From positions 30,477,446 to 30,541,445 of the forward strand of contig CM026401.1 of the NCBI GenBank assembly GCA_014843695.1: DNA of 64,000 bases. Direction: 5' to 3'. The DNA is from Archivesica marissinica. Lineage: Eukaryota; Mollusca; Bivalvia; Venerida; Vesicomyidae. Positions 29,001 to 35,000 of the stretch are shown here, one piece after another (position 1 is the stretch's first letter; each line of letters starts with the position of its first letter). The position numbers and the translations under genes were made by a program. The notes under the pieces are model-generated. The model saw only the letters and a program-made list of their open reading frames with translations. It made no database searches and had not been told where the DNA came from.

Positions 29001-32000
29001 ATGGTATGAATATAGTTTCAAGCAAGACACACATATATCCATATCTGCCATAGCTTCCACGGTACTATATATGGTATGAATATATGTTTCAAGCAAGACA
29101 CACAATATATCCATATCTGCCTTTAGCTCCACGGTACTATATTGGTATGAATATATGTTTCAAGCAAGACACACAATATATCCATATCTGCCTTAGCTTC
29201 CACGGTACTATATGTGGTATGACTATATGTTTCAAGCAAGACACACAATATATCCATATCTGCCTTTAGCTTCCGGTACTATATATGTATGAATATATGT
29301 TTCAAGCAAGACACACAATATATCCATATCTGCCTTTAGCTTCCACGGTACTATATATGGTATGAATATATGTTTCAAGCAAGACACACAATATATCCAT
29401 ATCTGCCAATAGCTTCCACGGTACTATATATGGTATGAATATATGTTTCAAGCAAGACACACAATATATCCATATCTGCCTTTAGCTTCCACGGTACTAT
29501 ATATGGTATGAATATATGTTTCAAGCAAGACACACAATATATCCATATCTGCCTTTAGCTTCCACGGTACTATATGTGTATGAATATATGTTTCAAGCAA
29601 GACCACAATATATCCATATCTGCCTTTAGCTTCCACGTACTATATATGGTATGAATATATGTTTCAAGCAAGACACACAATATATCCATATCTGCCTTTA
29701 GCTTCCACGGTACTATATATGGTATGAATATATGTTTCAAGCAAGACACACAATATATCCATATCTGCCTTTAGCTTCCACGGTACTATATATGGTATGA
29801 ATATATGTTTCAAGCAAGACACACAATATATCCATATCTGCCTTTAGCTTCCACGGTACTATATATGGTATGAATATATGTTTCAAGCAAGACACACAAT
29901 ATATCCATATCTGCCTTTAGCTTCCACGGTACTATATATGGTATGAATATATGTTTCAAGCAAGATCCTATGAACAACATAGTATGTTGTCCGATTAGCG
30001 CAGTGGTTAGCGCGCTCGCTTCTCACCAATGCAACCAGAGTTCGATCCTCTGACCGGGAAGTATATGAGATGGTACGGTGGACGCCAGCTCGGACAGGTG
30101 GGTTTTCTCCGGGTACTCCTGTTTCCTCCCACACGAGAGTGATTAATATAAGTTGTTAAAACTTGCTTCGCAATCGTTGTAAAATAAATAAAGTTTAAAT
30201 ATTAGGCCATAATAAAATAAATCCTAGATTTTCATCCAAATTTTTTTGAAAATGGGGGCGGGGGGTGAAATTTTATTTTTTATTTTATATTTTCAGGATA
30301 TCGATATTTATGCTGATAAAATGGTGTTTTGACAAGATTCAACTTGACAAGATTTTTTTTTTTTTTTTCAAATAGTAATAAAAAAAATCGGGGCGGGCCC
30401 TAAAAACGGGGGCGGGCGGGGATGAAAATCTAGGAAATATTTTATTATGGCCTTATTAAAAAAACATAATATGTGCAAACAGACCCATTTGTATGGAAAA
30501 CAATATATGTCTATATCTAGCTGTTAGCGTGAACACTACCTCCTTTATCTCTCTCTCTATTTATATCCACTAAGAACGGCTTAAACCCTACATTATGTTC
30601 AAATGAATATTTCCTCTGAACAAATAAATAATGTCCAAACGAAACCTGCTCTTTCAATTCCAATGTTCTCTCGTTTTGAATGTTGCAGATGTATACATTC
30701 CTGGTGGGGAAACGGAAATGCATTTACATGAGCAACCACCATGCGCAAGAAACATCCACCAGTCTATGGACAAGTGTTTCCAACAATACGGCATGGAACC
30801 AGACATGTTCCTTGTGAATATTACCCACGATAGACGTAACTTCATGGGTGACGCCGACAAAGCTAAATTACTTTGCCAGTAAGTAATAAACTTGCATACA
30901 GTGAAACAGCCACGCAGTACATTTTTAACTGTATGTATGTATGTATGTATGTTCCATTAATGTCAAACCCCTTGCGGGGACGTATACATGTTTTCCTGGG
31001 CAAGCTTAGCCGTCCTAAATGGTTAACCAGTACTAAGCAATGTGTGTGAGATGCCTTGCTCAATGACACTGCATACGTGGTCTGACCGAGTATCGAACCC
31101 GGGACCGATCGATTCCAAATCCGATATTCTACCACTGGACCACGTATGCACTGTAAACGAATCACTGTATTTTAGTAGAGAAAGTGTATGTCGCCACACA
31201 GGCTTACGCATGTACGCACGTGCGTAAGATTTATTTTGACAGTTCCTGAAAATGAAAATTAAATAAATGCAAAAAATGCAATAACAACTGGATCGTAGTG
31301 GGGTAAGGGGGGACACTGACATTAAGCATTCACCAGAAAGCAGACATAAACGAAATGCCAACATATATTGATTGTAGCTGATTGTAGCTGATGTCCATAG
31401 TAGGCAAAAGTCACCTGATACCATAAAGCGGGGGAAACAATCTCCGGGTGGGGCATGCCCTCGGACCCCCTCCCCATAGGATGGTGCGTAATCCATATTT
31501 AGGCCTAGCTACGCGCCTGACACAGCATATTTAACTGACTAGTGGCTACGTATTCCGTGGATCTGGAATGCTGATAAAGTTCAATTGAATCGAAACATTA
31601 TTAGATTAATTCTATGCACAATATCATTTAGCTTGGAATGTGCATTTCGTGAAAAACTGCTGCGCATATTATACTGATGTTCTTTATCTAGATGAGCATA
31701 AATAGATTTCTATATTTAATATGTTTGTTTTTGGAGTCAAAATGTCGCACCAACAGCTCAGGTCATACGGCGACAATCCAGCTAGTATGGGTGGTGGAGG
31801 ACGCACTATGAAGACACCGGATGCACCTCCGAACCGTAGTGCAAGCATTGACGGGAAGCCGGGTTGAACCACCGACCTTCCGCAAGCAACCAGCTGGATA
31901 GCTTCCTCACTTAAAGCAGTTTGACACCCTCGGTGATATTCGAACATGCAGCGATGGTGGCATGGCGTACACAAGTGCATGGCGTACACAAGTGCATGGC

Positions 32001-35000
32001 GTACACACGTGCATGGCGTACACAAGTGCATGGCGTACACAAGTGCATGGCGTACACAAATAGAAGAATTTGACCTTTGTTCTCCTTCTTTATCTTGAAC
32101 TCGAGCTTGGCAATATTTGGTATTTAACGAAGTATTAGTATTTAAATAAAACTGCTGTTTGGGAAGCTTGTACATATTTAATAACATACAAAATGAACAT
32201 TACATCTTCCGAATTCATGGATGCAAGTCTTCCATTTTACAGGTCCAAGAATAGTGTGTTTCAGTGCATGAGAAATACCCTGAAGAGGTGTCCTGCTGCT
32301 CAGAAAGTTATTGCATTCTGGGGACATCAACAATCCTCACTGGAAAATGCCGTTAACGTTATCTGTAATGAGTTACCACGTAAGTTATAGCACGTGTGTC
32401 TTAGACGTATCTCAAACATTCTATTTCATTAACTGTGTATTTATTTACTTTTGTGTGTGTGCGTGTGTTTTACGTTTATTTATCGTCGCTACCGGTTGCC
32501 CATATGAGCGACGCCTCCTGAAGAGATTAGTTATTTTAGGTTTTGGAGGATAGTGCAATGATACAGAGAGAGAGACCAATTCCAGAGTCTCCTCTGGTTC
32601 TTTTACGTGCACGGTGTAAAGCACCGACACGAGACCTCGGTTTAACGTCCCATCTGAAAGACTGTTAATTATATTAGGGTCAGACGGGGGATCGAACCTG
32701 CGATCCCTGAATCACCAGTCCAGCGTGTTACCACTGGACTACAGATCCGTCTGTTCTTTACTTGTGGCTGTGTTGTTGTGGTTTTATACTCCCACCAACT
32801 ACTAGAAAGAAACCGTTACGAGTGCGCCCTTAGGCAATTAAATGTTAAATGTGGAAGTAGTGATAGCGCAGTGGATGCGCGTTCACTTCAGGTGCGAAAG
32901 GCCCGGAGTTCGAGCCTCACAGGAGCCGTTACGATTGTGCCCTTAGGCAAGGCATTTAAATTCCACGTTGCCTCTTCTCTCTCCCTCGTGGCGATGGATT
33001 CCATCAGGAATGAGGTCTCGAGAGTGATTTATATAAGTTGAAATAACTTGTTTCGCAATCGAGCTAAAATAAATTTGTATAAACTAATTAAATGTTCTTC
33101 GACGTATAAAATGTATAAAAACAAATTAGATGTAAAACACCGACATTTCATACTTCGATGAAACGCCTAATATATGTTTGTACATTCACGCATTAATACT
33201 CGCCTTAGACACCTAGTGAATGAGAATCATTGTGGGGATCATTGGGTTTTGAACGGCGATCATATGGGCTGAATCAATCAATCCAAATCGCCACATCGCA
33301 ATATGTTGTAACATTGGTTGTAATACACTATATATTGCCTATTAAAAACATAGTAAAACGTAAAAACATACAGTTCGTTCATTTATATTTCCAATCTTTC
33401 ACTTCTTCTGATACCACATCCACTGTGAAGAGGTATTCAAATCAAACTGAAAAGTAGCAAAAATATCACAAATGCAATGATAATCATTGACAACGGTCAT
33501 CTGTGAATGACGTCACTGTGTTTACACGCTGTATTCCTCCGCCAGATATTACAGTACACCCCACCTGCAGTTTACAATTGCCGGACTTATTATATCGCAT
33601 ATTTTCTACACATCCACTAGTTTGAAGTATTCTCAAGTCACATAATTTTAAAAAAAACACACAAAAGCCTGTCATGAAAATGCATTTTTTTACCAAAAAC
33701 AAAAATGAACTATGTTAGTTATTGGGGCTTCATTCGACTACCGCAGGTGCACTTCCGCCTATTTACGTATATACACCCTTATTTCAGAATAAATTCTATA
33801 TAATATATATATATATATTATCAATGTTCCTGTTTTCTTTGACCAGTATACAGCAAGGGCATCCAATGTTTCTCCAATGGCAACTCGCAGGTCCAGCAGT
33901 GTATCTCAAACACAGAGTCAAAGATGATGAACCTGGCCGATAAACAAGTCACAAAGAACCTCTCTCCAGACTCCTACTTCCGCGACTTCTGCTCGTAAGT
34001 TGTTTTACAACATTTACAGACCATTTAAAGGGACAGATTCACCCCTTCCTGCTGCATTGGTGAAACTTGTTTTGCTTGTTTGTTTCTGGGGTTGCACCAA
34101 CAATTTGGGTCACATGTCGACTCTCTTAGTTATTGGTGGAGGAAGACCCGGCTTCTCCATCGAGCAGTACGACATACACTGCCGTACACCCGGGTAGAAC
34201 CACCGATCCACCGTAAGTCATTTGGATAGCTACCTGTCTTGGAAGAATGCAACATCCCAAGTGGGCTTTGAACCTACAGCGGTAAGTAACATATGGTATG
34301 AAGTCAACGACCATAACAACTCGGCCACGGAAGTCCCATGTTACATTGTGTACATTTTAGAATGTTGCTCAAGTTACTAAAGGGTATGTAATATGGTCCA
34401 CAGTCATCAACAAATAACAGGAGTAAATAACGACCCCATGTAACGCGATTCAACAACTGTTTACAGTGAAACGTTGATATAACGAACCTCGAACAGTGCT
34501 TGATACAAATGCAGCGTACGTTCTATCAGCACAATCGTTTTCCGTGTTCTCTTTAGCTTAATCATATGTTATTGAATTCAGCATGATATAATATATAACA
34601 CAATGTTACAAAAACATAGCATGATAATACAAATGGTTTGGGTTACAAGTTTTAACAACATTAGAACACGGCCCACACCAGAACGTCACATGTATGCATA
34701 ATTAAACAAAATGACTGATTTTGGCAAGAATGAATGAAAAAAATGAAAAAACGACATAAATTAAACGAAAGCACTACATATAATGCAGCCCACGTTTCCA
34801 CCCGCTGTTCCATCCCACCACGACATGACCCGAACCCAAGACCCATATATCACCAACAAAGTGATCTACTATTAATATAGGGGGACAATGCAACAAAAAC
34901 CGACCAGTATTCTTTATATATGCATTATACTTGTAAGAATAAAGCGGTGTTCTCCTCGTCAGATAATGCCTCAATGCCATCAAGTAATTGATGTGAACTA

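Noticed and set aside
33854..33856. Later acceptor for exon A8 after the AG at 33,853
   Set aside because: It would remove residues shared with A6 and change the entry phase from 1 to 2; the acceptor at 33,846 fits better.
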